A program made the position numbers and the translations under genes. Source: Rivibacter sp049446155 (GTDB lineage Bacteria; Pseudomonadota; Gammaproteobacteria; Burkholderiales; Burkholderiaceae_C). Taken from it: 64,000 bases of DNA. The notes under the pieces were generated by a model. It was not told where the DNA came from. It saw nothing but the letters and a program-made list of their open reading frames with translations, and did no database searches. The stretch covers positions 1-64,000 of the forward strand of contig NZ_JBMSEE010000004.1 of assembly GCF_049446155.1 (NCBI RefSeq), read 5' to 3'. Of the stretch, positions 32,003-40,975 are shown in pieces (position 1 is the stretch's first letter; each line of letters opens with the position of its first letter).

Positions 32003-33262
32003 TCACGACGCCGTGCCGGCGGCGCCGCGCGCCTGCATCTCGGGCTTGGCGTCCATCGCGACCGGCTTGGGCTCGACCAGCGCGCCGGGGCGCACGCGCT
32101 GCAGTCCGTTGACGACGATGCGCTCGTTGGCCTTGAGGCCCGTGTTCACGATGCGCAGGCCATTGACCGACGCGCCGAGGGTGACCTCGCGATAGACGGC
32201 CTTGTTGTCGTCGCCGACCACGAGCACGAACTTCTTGCTCTGGTCGGTGCCGACCGCGCGCTCGTTGACGAGCAGCGCCTGCGCCGTCTTGGGCTGGCCC
32301 ATGCGCAGCCGCGCGAACTGGCCGGGCATCAGCGAGCCGTCGGCGTTGTCGAACACGGCGCGCACGCGGATCGTGCCGCTCTTGGCGTCGACCTGGTTGT
32401 CGACCAGTTGAAGCTTGCCGGTCAGCGGCGTGTCGTTCATCGCGGCCGTGCCCATCTGCACCGGGATGCGCTCGATCTGCGCACGCGTGCTCGCGCCGCC
32501 CTTGTCGAGCGCCTTCAGATCGGCGAGCGCACGCGCGACGACCTGCTCGTCGGCATCGAAGCTGGCATAGATCGGGTTCACCGACACCAGGGTCGTCAGC
32601 ACCGGCGCGCCCGGGCCTGCGGCGACCAGGTTGCCGACCGTGACCTCGATCTTGCCGACGCGGCCCGACACCGGCGCGCGCACCTGGGTGTAGCCGAGGT
32701 TGAGCCTGGCCGACTGCAGCGCCGCCTGGGCGGCGCGCAGGTTGGCGTCGGCCTCGCGCGCCGCGTTCAGGCGCTCGTCGAGCTCGCGCTGCGCGATCGC
32801 GCGCTCGTCCCACAGGCGCTGTGCGCGGTCACGCTCGCTGGCCGTGTAGGCCACGCGCGCCTGCGCGGCGACGACCTGCGCCTCGGCGCGCTCCACCTCG
32901 GCGGCATAGGGCGCCGGGTCGATCGTCACCAGCAGGTCGCCGGACTTGACCAGTGCGCCTTCTCGAAAGTGCACCGACTGCACCGCGCCGGCCACGCGCG
33001 AGCGCACGTCGACGCGGTCGACCGCTTCGAGCCGGCCGGAGAACTCGTCCCATGCCGCCACGTCGGCCGACTGCACGACGGCCACCGAGACCGGCGTGGC
33101 TTGCGGCGCCGCAGCGGTATTGGCCTCGGCATCGTTGCCATGCAGGCCGAAGAAGGCTGCGAGCACGGCGGCCAGTGCGGTGAGGGCCGAGCCCGCGGCC
33201 CACAGGCGGCGACGGGCGCGAAGCGGGAGCGATTGCTGTTGGTGTTGCGTATCGGGCGTCAT
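32003..33262 (-). CDS. RND periplasmic adaptor (membrane fusion protein, AcrA type)
   Basis: 419 residues from the ATG at 33262, preceded by GGAAG. One N-terminal membrane anchor (about 18-40) is followed by a lipoyl half-motif (V-D-V-R-S-R-V-A-G), a helical hairpin (about 115-175), the second lipoyl half (R-A-P-V-S-G-R-V-G), a beta-barrel and a membrane-proximal domain. It bridges the RND permease and the outer membrane channel. Starts 4 bp after the stop of the hydrolase-like gene. Confidence 0.93.
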   Translation of the reverse strand: MTPDTQHQQQSLPLRARRRLWAAGSALTALAAVLAAFFGLHGNDAEANTAAAPQATPVSVAVVQSADVAAWDEFSGRLEAVDRVDVRSRVAGAVQSVHFREGALVKSGDLLVTIDPAPYAAEVERAEAQVVAAQARVAYTASERDRAQRLWDERAIAQRELDERLNAAREADANLRAAQAALQSARLNLGYTQVRAPVSGRVGKIEVTVGNLVAAGPGAPVLTTLVSVNPIYASFDADEQVVARALADLKALDKGGASTRAQIERIPVQMGTAAMNDTPLTGKLQLVDNQVDAKSGTIRVRAVFDNADGSLMPGQFARLRMGQPKTAQALLVNERAVGTDQSKKFVLVVGDDNKAVYREVTLGASVNGLRIVNTGLKANERIVVNGLQRVRPGALVEPKPVAMDAKPEMQARGAAGTAS

Positions 33263-33266
33263 GGCT

Positions 33267-34088
33267 CTACTTCCTTGCTGCATGAATCGAAGGGGTCGGT
33301 GTCGGCGTCGTCGCCAGCAGGCGGCGCAACGGTTCGTTGAGTTCGGCGGTCCAGGCGGCGCTGCCGCAGGCCGGGTCCATGAAGGAGCAGGGCCAACCCG
33401 TCGGGCCGGCGAGCGTCACTTCCTGCACCGCGACGCCGGCCGCGCGCAGGCGCTTCGCGTAGTGGCGCGTCTCGTCGCGCAGCGGGTCGTCGTGTGCCGT
33501 GACCAGCAGCGTGGGCGGCAGGTCGGCCAGGCGCGATGCGCGCGCCGGCGCGGCATAGGGGTGGTCGCCGTCGAGCACGCGGCCGGCGAAGTAGTGGTGC
33601 CAGCCGTCGGCCCAGCGGCAGCCGACCTTGCCGGCCTCGGCCTTGCGCAGCGACGCGGTCGCCAGGCAGGGGTCGAGCATCGGCGACAGCAGGATCTGGC
33701 CGGCCAGCGGCGGCTCGCGGCGGTCGCGCGCCATCATCGCGACGGCGGCAGCGAGGTTGCCGCCGGCTTCCTCGCCGGCGACCCACAGCGTCGATCCGGC
33801 GCCGGCAAGTTTGCTGCGCTGGCGCTGCAGCCACGCGAGTGCCTCGTAGCCGGCCTCGGCGGCGGCCGGGAAGGGGTGCTCGGGCGCGAGCGGGTAATCA
33901 ATCGACGCGACCAGCGCGCCGGCGTCGGCCAGCATCTGCGCGACGACGCGGCCGCTGTCCAGGTTCCCGGCGTCGAAGTGGCCGCCGTGGAAGTGCAGCA
34001 CGAGCGGCGCCGACGCGCCTTGCGGGCGCTGGCCGTACAGGCGCAGGCGGTGCGGTCGGTCGGTGACGTCGAGGGGGGTGGGCTTCAT
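33267..34088 (-). CDS. Alpha/beta-hydrolase-fold protein lacking catalytic Ser and His
   Basis: 273 residues from the ATG at 34088. The fold is that of the hormone-sensitive-lipase family: H-F-H-G-G-H-F oxyanion motif near 35, I-D-Y-P-L-A-P-E-H-P-F-P, and H-D-D-P-L-R-D-E near 220 with the acid. However the nucleophile elbow, normally G-D-S-A-G-G, reads G-E-E-A-G-G, so the serine is gone, and the usual H-G-F near the end is replaced by P-T-G-W-P-C. It is probably not a standard esterase. First gene of the RND operon, 4 bp before the adaptor gene, and divergent from a LysR gene. Confidence 0.8.
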   Translation of the reverse strand: MKPTPLDVTDRPHRLRLYGQRPQGASAPLVLHFHGGHFDAGNLDSGRVVAQMLADAGALVASIDYPLAPEHPFPAAAEAGYEALAWLQRQRSKLAGAGSTLWVAGEEAGGNLAAAVAMMARDRREPPLAGQILLSPMLDPCLATASLRKAEAGKVGCRWADGWHHYFAGRVLDGDHPYAAPARASRLADLPPTLLVTAHDDPLRDETRHYAKRLRAAGVAVQEVTLAGPTGWPCSFMDPACGSAAWTAELNEPLRRLLATTPTPTPSIHAARK

Positions 34089-34225
34089 CGCTGCATCTCC
34101 ACCGCAAAGGCGGTGGTTCGAGGCAGCGAACAATAGGGATCGAGCGGCGTTCAATAAATAGCCATGCCGCTCATGCTTTGTTTCATGGTGGCAATAATCC
34201 GCCGCCTGATCCGAGGAGTGAGTCG

Positions 34226-35227
34226 ATGGACAAGTTCACCGCCATGCAGGCCTTCGTGCGCGTCGTCGAGGCGGGCAACTTCACCAAGGCAGCCGATTCG
34301 ATGGAGCTGCCCAAGCCCACCGTGACGCGGCTGATCCAGACGCTGGAGACGCACCTGCAGACCAAGCTGCTCAACCGCACGACGCGGCGCGTGACGGTCA
34401 CCTCGGACGGCGCGGCCTACTACGAGCGCGCGCTGCGCGTGCTGACCGACATCGAAGAGCTCGAGGCCGGCATGTCGCACGCCAAGGCCAATCCGCGCGG
34501 GCGGCTGCGCATCGACGTGCCGGCTTCGGTGGGCCGGCTGGTGCTGGTCCCCGCCTTGCCCGACTTCCACGTGCGTTACCCCGACATCCAGATCGACCTC
34601 GGCGTCAGCGACCGGCCGGTGGACCTGATCAGCGAGAACGTCGACTGCGTGATCCGCGGCGGCGTGCTGACCGACCAGTCGCTGGTGGCGCGGCGCATTG
34701 CCGAGTTCCACATGATCGCGGCGGCCAGCCCCGGCTACCTCAAGCGACACGGCGTGCCCAAGCACCCCAGCGAGCTCGAGGAAGGCCACAAGGTCGTGGG
34801 CTACTTCTCGGCGCGCACCGGCCGCGCGATCCCGATGGATTTCAACAAGGACGGCGAGCGCATCGAGGTCATGGGCCACTACCACGTGTCGGTCAACGAC
34901 TCCAACGCCTATACGGCCGCCGGCGTGGCCGGCCTGGGCATCGTGCAGTCGGCGACCTTCATGTTCCAGGAGCACATCAGCAACGGCGAACTCGAGCCGG
35001 TGCTGGCCGACTGGTGCTCCGACCCGGTGCCGATCCACGTGGTCTATCCGCCCAATCGCCACCTCAGCGCCAAGCTGCGCGTGTTCGTGGACTGGGTGGC
35101 CGAGCTGTTCGCGCGCGACGACCTGATGTGCTGCAAGAGCAGCCTGCCGCGCGGACAACGCGCCCAGCCGGCCGAGCCCGTGGCCGCGGCGGCGGCGGTG
35201 ACAACCTCCTCGGCGGTGCCGGCATGA
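34226..35227 (+). CDS. LysR-family transcriptional regulator
   Basis: 333 residues from the ATG at 34226 with GAGGAG upstream. N-terminal winged HTH (M-D-K-F-T-A-M-Q-A-F-V-R-V-V-E to about 60) and a type-2 periplasmic-binding effector domain (about 90-295), then an Ala-rich tail. Divergent from the hydrolase-RND operon, so probably its regulator. The intergenic region (34089-34225) contains a CCACCGC/GCGGTGG hairpin. Its stop overlaps the next gene by ATGA. Confidence 0.92.
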   Translation: MDKFTAMQAFVRVVEAGNFTKAADSMELPKPTVTRLIQTLETHLQTKLLNRTTRRVTVTSDGAAYYERALRVLTDIEELEAGMSHAKANPRGRLRIDVPASVGRLVLVPALPDFHVRYPDIQIDLGVSDRPVDLISENVDCVIRGGVLTDQSLVARRIAEFHMIAAASPGYLKRHGVPKHPSELEEGHKVVGYFSARTGRAIPMDFNKDGERIEVMGHYHVSVNDSNAYTAAGVAGLGIVQSATFMFQEHISNGELEPVLADWCSDPVPIHVVYPPNRHLSAKLRVFVDWVAELFARDDLMCCKSSLPRGQRAQPAEPVAAAAAVTTSSAVPA

Positions 35228-35604
35228 TGCGTCGGCACCGCGTCCGCGAAGACGAGGCTGCGCCTCGCGAGCACTGGTCCGCGCGCGTCGACGGCGGCGA
35301 TGTCGCCGTGCTCGACATCCCGGCCGACCTCAAGCGCGAGCGGCGCTTCGAGATCGACTGCCGCTTCATCGTGCGCACGCGCGACGACACGCAAGGCGCA
35401 TGGCACGCGATGCGCGTGTCGGTGGACGGTGCGCAGGAGTGGTCGCGGCGCATCGACACAGCCAATCCCGGCGCGAGCGACTCGCTCGACGTTCACTTTC
35501 GGCGCGACGTGCCGGCCGGGCGGCCGCTGCGGATCGTCGCGACGACCGAGGTCGGCGGCGGCGCGCAGCGCGTGGCGCTGGTGATCGAAGCCGAGGAGGG
35601 CTGA
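35224..35604 (+). CDS. Hypothetical protein coupled to LysR gene
   Basis: 126 residues; the ATG overlaps the LysR stop codon (ATGA at 35224-35227). The sequence is beta-rich with regular alternation (V-A-V-L-D-I-P, F-E-I-D-C-R-F-I-V-R, A-L-V-I-E-A-E-E-G) and no signal peptide. No family recognised. The overlap supports a real gene translated with the regulator. Function unknown. Confidence 0.55.
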   Translation: MMRRHRVREDEAAPREHWSARVDGGDVAVLDIPADLKRERRFEIDCRFIVRTRDDTQGAWHAMRVSVDGAQEWSRRIDTANPGASDSLDVHFRRDVPAGRPLRIVATTEVGGGAQRVALVIEAEEG

Positions 35605-35644
35605 GTCGAGCCGCCACGCCCACCGCGGCGGCGGCTGACGCCTG

Positions 35645-36544
35645 TCAGGCCATCTCGAGTTCGCCGCCCAGCGCGTCGACCAGCTCGGGGATCAGGCGGC
35701 GAAGCTCGCCGGTGCCGATCGCGGCATCGGCGTCGAAGGCTTCATCCTTGTGTTCGGCGCGCGCGCCCTCGACCACGCCTTCGAGGAAGTCGAGCTTCTT
35801 GATCTGCAGCGCGTCGGTCAGCACGAAGGACACGCGGCCCTGCCAGGTGAGCGCCAGGCGCGTGGGCTGCTTGCCGGCCACCAGATGCCGGCGCACTTCC
35901 TCGGGGTCGAGCGGGTGGCGCGCATAGCGCACGACGGCCTTGGACTCGTCGGGGGCCTTGAGCTCGCAGTCGCGGTCGACGCTGAAGGCCGCCGGCGGAT
36001 CGCCGCTGGCCAGCCAGTCCGACATCACCGCGGCCGGCGACTGCGCGGTCTGCAGTGGCGCGACCGAGAAGCCGTCGAGCGCCTTCACGAGCTTCGTGAT
36101 CACCTGGCCCGCGCGCGCCGGGCTGCCGGCGTCGATCATCAGGAGGCGCTGCGGCGGGTCGATCCAGACGTTGACCGCCACCTGCTTGGTGAAGGCCAGC
36201 GGCAGCAGTTCGAGCACGACCTGCTCCTTGATCTCCTTGGTCTGCTTGCGCCCGGGCTTGCGGCCGGTTTCCTGCTCGATCGCCTGTGCGCGCTCGGTGG
36301 TGCGGCGCTTGACGACCGCGCCGGGCAGCACGCGCTGCTCGATCATCAGCTTGAGCAGCCACTGGCCGCCGACGCTTTCCGCCAGCGCGTGATGTCCTTC
36401 GCCGCGCGGCGGGACCCAGCCGGCCGACATCGGCTCGGTGGCGCCGCATTCGACGAATCGCGAGGCCTCCAGGCTCGCTTGCACTTGATCGACGGTGGCC
36501 GACCAGGTCGGCCCGATGCGATAGACGGTCAGGTTCTTGAACAA
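35645..36544 (-). CDS. rdgC: Recombination-associated protein RdgC
   Basis: 299 residues from a TTG at 36544 (L-F-K-N-L-T-V-Y-R-I), matching the M-L-F/W-F-K-N-L start of RdgC; a GTG at 36589 is the longer alternative. Family landmarks include K-R-R-T-T-E-R-A near 80, G-R-K-P-G-R-K-Q-T-K-E-I-K-E near 95-108, and the C-terminal L-E-G-V-V-E. RdgC forms a ring around DNA and limits RecA loading. It stands alone. Confidence 0.92.
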   Translation of the reverse strand: MFKNLTVYRIGPTWSATVDQVQASLEASRFVECGATEPMSAGWVPPRGEGHHALAESVGGQWLLKLMIEQRVLPGAVVKRRTTERAQAIEQETGRKPGRKQTKEIKEQVVLELLPLAFTKQVAVNVWIDPPQRLLMIDAGSPARAGQVITKLVKALDGFSVAPLQTAQSPAAVMSDWLASGDPPAAFSVDRDCELKAPDESKAVVRYARHPLDPEEVRRHLVAGKQPTRLALTWQGRVSFVLTDALQIKKLDFLEGVVEGARAEHKDEAFDADAAIGTGELRRLIPELVDALGGELEMA

Positions 36545-36693
36545 GGCACTCTCGGCAACAGGGAATGTGGCTGCAGGGCATCGCCCCACGGCGCGGAAGG
36601 CGGCGATTGTCTACGGTTGGACCGTGGGTACCTGTGCGACAACGTCCGGGCGCCTTTGCATCACTGCGCTCATGGGTATCCGCGTTCACGCGG

Positions 36694-36722
36694 TTTTCAC
36701 GCATGCATGGCAGGCGTATAAG
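36694..36722 (+). promoter_or_regulatory. Candidate sigma-70 promoter
   Basis: TTTTCA (36694-36699) and TATAAG (36717-36722) are separated by 17 bp, about 50 bp upstream of the gene at 36772, which has AAGGAGGAAGC before its ATG. Partial matches to -35 and -10; assignment by pattern. Confidence 0.4.
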
Positions 36723-36771
36723 AGACGCGTCGTCCACTCCAGGGTCACTACCGTGATGAAGGAGGAAGCAA

Positions 36772-37308
36772 ATGCGCAGACGCATCTATTGGCTGCTGCC
36801 CGATCTGGCGAGTGCCAGACGGACGATGAGTGATCTGCTGCTCGCGCGGATCGCCGAGCAGCACATTCACTTCGTCACCCCCGAGGGCAGCGACAACGCC
36901 GGGCTGCACCCGGCCAACGTGCTGCAGACCTCCGACGTGCTGCGCGCGGCGCAGGCCGGTCTGGTGATCGGCGGCGTCGCCGGCGGCGTGGTCGGCACCG
37001 CGGTGGCGCTGTTCTTCCCGGTGTTCGGCGACGGCACGGCCAGTGCGGTCGACGCCAGGCAGTGGGGCGTCGCAGCGGTGCTGTCGCTGTTCGGCGGCGC
37101 GATCGGCGCCTGGGCCTCGAGCATGATCGGCATCTCGACCCCGAGCTATCGGCTGCGGCGCTTCCAGGGCGCGCTCGAGCAGGGTCAGATCCTGCTCATG
37201 GTCGACGTGCCGCGTTCGCGCGTCGAGGAGATCGAGGCGCTGCTCGCGGCCTCGCATCCGGAGGCGCGCTTCGAAGGCGAGGAGCCCAACATCCCTGCGT
37301 TTCCCTGA
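36772..37308 (+). CDS. DUF1269-like membrane protein
   Basis: 178 residues. An N-terminal cytosolic ferredoxin-like part (to about 55) is followed by two glycine-rich membrane helices (A-G-L-V-I-G-G-V-A-G-G-V-V-G near 63-83 and L-F-G-G-A-I-G-A-W near 105-120) and a C-terminal soluble part with I-L-L-M-V-D-V-P-R-S-R-V-E-E-I-E. This layout fits DUF1269-type proteins of unknown role. Strong ribosome site; a terminator follows. Confidence 0.7.
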   Translation: MRRRIYWLLPDLASARRTMSDLLLARIAEQHIHFVTPEGSDNAGLHPANVLQTSDVLRAAQAGLVIGGVAGGVVGTAVALFFPVFGDGTASAVDARQWGVAAVLSLFGGAIGAWASSMIGISTPSYRLRRFQGALEQGQILLMVDVPRSRVEEIEALLAASHPEARFEGEEPNIPAFP

Positions 37309-37318
37309 TGCCAGGCGG

Positions 37319-37350
37319 CGCGGCGGCCTCGGCCGCCGCGTTTCGTTTTG
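37319..37350 (+). terminator. Rho-independent terminator after DUF1269-like gene
   Basis: 10-bp GC-rich stem (37319-37328 with 37331-37340) with 2-nt loop, then GTTTCGTTTT tail. It ends the upstream unit just before the ribosome site of the next gene. Confidence 0.65.
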
Positions 37351-37371
37351 ATCGCCATCCAGGAGATGAAG

Positions 37372-37881
37372 ATGGACATGCACATGCGCTTGCAGTCCCA
37401 CCAGTGGGTGCACCGCGATCCCGACTGGGTCGCCGCGGGCGTGGCCGGCCTCGCGGCCGGCGCGGTGCTGATGGTGATCGAGCTGCTGTGGCCGGCGCTG
37501 GTCGGCGGCAGCGACAGCTGGCATGCGGCGCGCATGATCGCCGCGATCGTGATGGGACCGGGGCCGTTGCAGTCGAACGGCTTCGCGCTCGATGTGGTGC
37601 TGGTGGCGCTGGTCACCCACTATGCGCTTGGCGTGCTGTTCGGCATTGCGCTGGGCTTCGTGATCGCGGGCTTCCGCCTCGATTCGAGCACCGGCCTCGT
37701 GCTCGTGACCGGCGCCGTCTTCGGGCTGGCGCTGTACCTGATCAACTTCTACGGGATGACGCGCGTGTTCACGTGGTTCGCCGAGATCCGCGGCTGGCCG
37801 ATGGCCATCAACCACGTGCTGTTCGGCATGGTCGCCGCCTGGTTGTATCGGTTCCTCGAACGGCGGCTCGGCTCGCCGTAG
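37372..37881 (+). CDS. Integral membrane protein of unknown function
   Basis: 169 residues from the ATG at 37372, placed for its spacing from AGGAG at 37361; ATGs at 37366 and 37378 are close alternatives. The N terminus is Met/His-rich (M-D-M-H-M-R-L-Q-S-H), possibly metal binding. Four hydrophobic helices follow (about 20-40, 60-95, 105-120, 140-160). It precedes the cytochrome oxidase operon by about 120 bp in the same direction. Family not recognised. Confidence 0.65.
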   Translation: MDMHMRLQSHQWVHRDPDWVAAGVAGLAAGAVLMVIELLWPALVGGSDSWHAARMIAAIVMGPGPLQSNGFALDVVLVALVTHYALGVLFGIALGFVIAGFRLDSSTGLVLVTGAVFGLALYLINFYGMTRVFTWFAEIRGWPMAINHVLFGMVAAWLYRFLERRLGSP

Positions 37882-37998
37882 CGCGGCGGCCCTAGCGCCG
37901 CTTGGAGGCCGCCGAAGTCCTGGCGGCGGGTGGAGGGCGGGCCCGGTGGCTCGCATGGTTCAAGCGTGCCCCAGCGCGGCGCGCGATGGAGGTCGGAC

Positions 37999-39120
37999 AT
38001 GGTCATGGCCGTCGCCCTGATCGTGATCGTCATCGCCTCGGTGGTGTTCCATTTCGTCAGCCCGTGGTGGGCGCCGAAGCTGGCGTCCAACTGGGCCCAG
38101 ATGGACCACACGCTGACGATCACGCTCGTGATCACGGGCCTGTTCTTCATCGTGCTCAACCTGTTCGTCGTGCTGGCGATCGTGCGCTATCGCCATCGCA
38201 ACGACGGCCGGCGCGCGGCGTACGAGCCGGAGAACCCGCGGCTCGAGCGGCGGCTGACGGTCTGGACATCGGTGGGCATCGCGGCGCTGCTGGCGCCGGG
38301 CCTCTACGTCTATGCCGAGTACGTCAAGCCGCCCGCCGACGCCATGGTGGTCGAAGTGCTGGGGCAGCAATGGCAATGGCGCTATCGCCTGCCGGGGCCC
38401 GACGGCGCGTTGGGCGGCACCGACGCACGGTTCGTCGCGGCCGCGAACCCCTTCGGCATCGACCCGGCCGACGCCAAGGGCAGCGACGATGTCCTGGTGC
38501 TCGGCAACGAGCTGCATCTGCCGGTCGACAAGCCGGTGAAGATGCTGCTGCGCGCGCACGACGTGCTGCACGACTACTACGTCCCGCCGTTTCGCGCCCG
38601 CATGAACATCGTGCCGGGCATGGTCACGACCTTCTGGTTCACGCCCACGACCGTCGGACGCTACGAGGCGATGTGCGCGCAGCTGTGCGGCGTCGGGCAC
38701 GCGGCCATGCGCGGCTATGTGGTGGTCGAGGACGACGCGGCTTATCGCGGCTGGGTGGCCGCGCAGCCGTCGTTCGGTGCCGCGCTCGCGGCCGCGAAGA
38801 GTGCCGCACCGGCAGCGCCGACGGCGGGCGGCGAAGCTTCGCTGGCCGATCGCGGCCGCGCCATCGCGCAGGCCAAGGGCTGCACCGCATGCCACAGCGT
38901 CGACGGCAGCGCGGGCGTCGGTCCGACCTGGAAAGGCTTGTTCGGCAAGACCGAGACGATGGCCGACGGCAGCCAGGTCAAGGTCGACGATGAGTACCTG
39001 AAGAGTTCGGTGCGCACGCCGAGCGCGCAGGTGGTCAAGGGCTTTGCGCCGGTGATGCCGCCCAGCGAGCTGAGCGACGACGAGATGGCGGCGCTGATCG
39101 GCTACATGAAGGCGCAGTAG
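37999..39120 (+). CDS. coxB: Cytochrome c oxidase subunit II with fused cytochrome c (caa3 type)
   Basis: 373 residues from the ATG at 37999, with GGAGG before it. Hydrophobic helices lie at about 2-20, 40-63 and 90-107. The cupredoxin domain carries the CuA ligands His187, Cys226, Cys230, His234 and Met237 (C-A-Q-L-C-G-V-G-H-A-A-M) and the W-Q-W-R-Y electron-entry segment. A C-terminal cytochrome c domain has C-T-A-C-H at 295-299 and an M-P-P-S-E-L axial region. This makes a caa3-type oxidase that accepts electrons directly. First gene of the oxidase operon. Confidence 0.94.
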   Translation: MVMAVALIVIVIASVVFHFVSPWWAPKLASNWAQMDHTLTITLVITGLFFIVLNLFVVLAIVRYRHRNDGRRAAYEPENPRLERRLTVWTSVGIAALLAPGLYVYAEYVKPPADAMVVEVLGQQWQWRYRLPGPDGALGGTDARFVAAANPFGIDPADAKGSDDVLVLGNELHLPVDKPVKMLLRAHDVLHDYYVPPFRARMNIVPGMVTTFWFTPTTVGRYEAMCAQLCGVGHAAMRGYVVVEDDAAYRGWVAAQPSFGAALAAAKSAAPAAPTAGGEASLADRGRAIAQAKGCTACHSVDGSAGVGPTWKGLFGKTETMADGSQVKVDDEYLKSSVRTPSAQVVKGFAPVMPPSELSDDEMAALIGYMKAQ

Positions 39121-39152
39121 GCAGCAAGCGCCGCAACACGAGGCACACATCC

Positions 39153-39215
39153 ATGAGCCGCAGGGCCGCTCCCAAGGCGAATTCCGCAGTGCGCAGCACG
39201 GAGGATCTCCAATGA
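39153..39215 (+). CDS. Micro-ORF overlapping coxA start (20 aa)
   Basis: An ATG at 39153 reads 20 codons and stops in the ATGA that contains the coxA start (39212-39215). The last codons, T-E-D-L-Q, are read from the coxA ribosome site (ACGGAGGAT). It could couple translation between coxB and coxA or be accidental. A second such ORF occurs before the next gene. Confidence 0.35.
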   Translation: MSRRAAPKANSAVRSTEDLQ

Positions 39216-40975
39216 GCTACGCCAACGCAGGTCACGACGATCATGGCCCGCAGAGCTTTTGGACCAAGTACGTCTGGAGCCAGGATCACAAGGTGATCGC
39301 GATCCAGTACGCAGGCACAGCGATCGCGGTCGGCGTGGTCGGCCTGGTGCTGTCGAATCTGATGCGTCTGCAGCTGGGATATCCGGGCCGCTTCGAGTTC
39401 ATCGACCCGCAGCACTACTACCAGTTCGTCACCATGCACGGGATGATCATGGTGATCTACCTGCTGACCGCGCTGTTCCTCGGCGGCTTCGGCAACTACC
39501 TGATCCCGTTGATGGTCGGGGCACGCGACATGGTGTTCCCCTTCCTCAACATGCTGAGCTTCTGGGTCTACCTGCTGTCGGTGATCGTGCTGCTTGCGAG
39601 CTTCTTCGTGCCGGGAGGGCCCACCGGCGCGGGCTGGACGTTGTATCCACCGCAAGCGGTGCTGCCAGGGACGCCCGGTCATGACTGGGGCATCATCCTG
39701 ATGCTCGTGTCGCTGGTGATCTTCATCGTCGCGGCGACGATGGGCGGCCTCAACTACGTCACGACCGTGCTGCAGGCGCGCTGCGAGGGCATGACGCTGC
39801 TTCGCATGCCGCTCACCGTGTGGGGCATCTTCGTCGCCACCATCCTCGCGCTGCTGGCGTTTCCGGCGCTGTTCGTCAGCGGCGTGATGATGCTGCTCGA
39901 CAAGACACTGGGCACGAGCTTCTTCATGCCTGCCCTGGTGTCGATGGGCCAGGTGAGCGACTACCGCGGCGGCAGCCCGCTGCTGTTCCAGCACCTGTTC
40001 TGGTTCTTCGGCCACCCCGAGGTCTACATCGTCGCGCTGCCGGCGTTCGGCATCGTGTCGGACCTGATCAGCGTGCACGCTCGCAAGTGCATCTTCGGCT
40101 ACCGGCAGATGGTGTGGGCCATCGTCGCGATCGGGGGCTTGAGCTTCGTCGTGTGGGCGCACCACATGTTCGTCAGCGGCATGAACCCGTATTTCGGCTT
40201 CTTCTTCGCGACCAGCACGCTGATCATCGCGGTGCCGACCGCGATCAAGGTCTACAACTGGCTGCTGACGCTGTGGCGCGGCGATATCCATCTCTCGGTG
40301 CCGATGCTGTTCGCGCTGGCGTTCATCTGCACCTTCATCATCGGTGGGCTGACGGGTCTGTTCCTGGGCAATGTCAGCGTGGACATTCCGCTGTCGAACA
40401 CCTATTTCGTTGTCGCGCACTTCCACATGGTGATGGGCGTGGCGCCGCTGCTGGTGGTGTTCGGCGCGATCTACCACTGGTTCCCCAAGATCACCGGGCG
40501 CATGCTCGACGACCGCCTGGGCCGGTTCCATTTCTGGGTCACCTTCCTCGGCACCTACGCGATCTACTTCCCGATGCACTACCTCGGCGTGCTGGGCATG
40601 CCCAGGCGCTACTACAACTACGAGGGCTACCAGTCGTTCCCGGCGTCGGCGCACCAGCTCAACGAGTTCATCACCGTGGTCGCACTGATCGTCGGCGCGG
40701 TCCAGCTGGTGTTCATCTTCAATCTGGTGTGGAGCGCGGTGCGCGGCAGGCAGGCGGGATCCAATCCATGGCGGGCCGCGTCGCTCGAGTGGTTCACGCC
40801 GCAGACTCCGCCGGTGCACGGCAACTGGGGGCCGGCGCTGCCGGTCGTGCACCGCTGGGCCTATGCCTACAGCGTTCCGGGCGCGCCAGAGGACTTCATC
40901 GCGCAGAACGCGCCGGCCGAGGCGGGCGGGGCGGAGGATCGCGTCGGGCATCGGCCCGAAGGGGCCGTCGCATGA
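39212..40975 (+). CDS. coxA: Cytochrome c oxidase subunit I
   Basis: 587 residues with twelve membrane helices. Haem and CuB ligands are visible: M-H-G-M-I-M-V (haem a His), F-G-H-P-E-V-Y with His and Glu of the D channel end, W-A-H-H-M-F (two CuB His), and V-A-H-F-H-M-V (haem a3 and haem a). G-A-R-D-M-V-F-P-F-L-N keeps the D-channel Asp and first Asn, but the second Asn is replaced by Met. It reduces O2 to water and pumps protons. Start ATG overlaps the micro-ORF stop. Confidence 0.96.
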   Translation: MSYANAGHDDHGPQSFWTKYVWSQDHKVIAIQYAGTAIAVGVVGLVLSNLMRLQLGYPGRFEFIDPQHYYQFVTMHGMIMVIYLLTALFLGGFGNYLIPLMVGARDMVFPFLNMLSFWVYLLSVIVLLASFFVPGGPTGAGWTLYPPQAVLPGTPGHDWGIILMLVSLVIFIVAATMGGLNYVTTVLQARCEGMTLLRMPLTVWGIFVATILALLAFPALFVSGVMMLLDKTLGTSFFMPALVSMGQVSDYRGGSPLLFQHLFWFFGHPEVYIVALPAFGIVSDLISVHARKCIFGYRQMVWAIVAIGGLSFVVWAHHMFVSGMNPYFGFFFATSTLIIAVPTAIKVYNWLLTLWRGDIHLSVPMLFALAFICTFIIGGLTGLFLGNVSVDIPLSNTYFVVAHFHMVMGVAPLLVVFGAIYHWFPKITGRMLDDRLGRFHFWVTFLGTYAIYFPMHYLGVLGMPRRYYNYEGYQSFPASAHQLNEFITVVALIVGAVQLVFIFNLVWSAVRGRQAGSNPWRAASLEWFTPQTPPVHGNWGPALPVVHRWAYAYSVPGAPEDFIAQNAPAEAGGAEDRVGHRPEGAVA

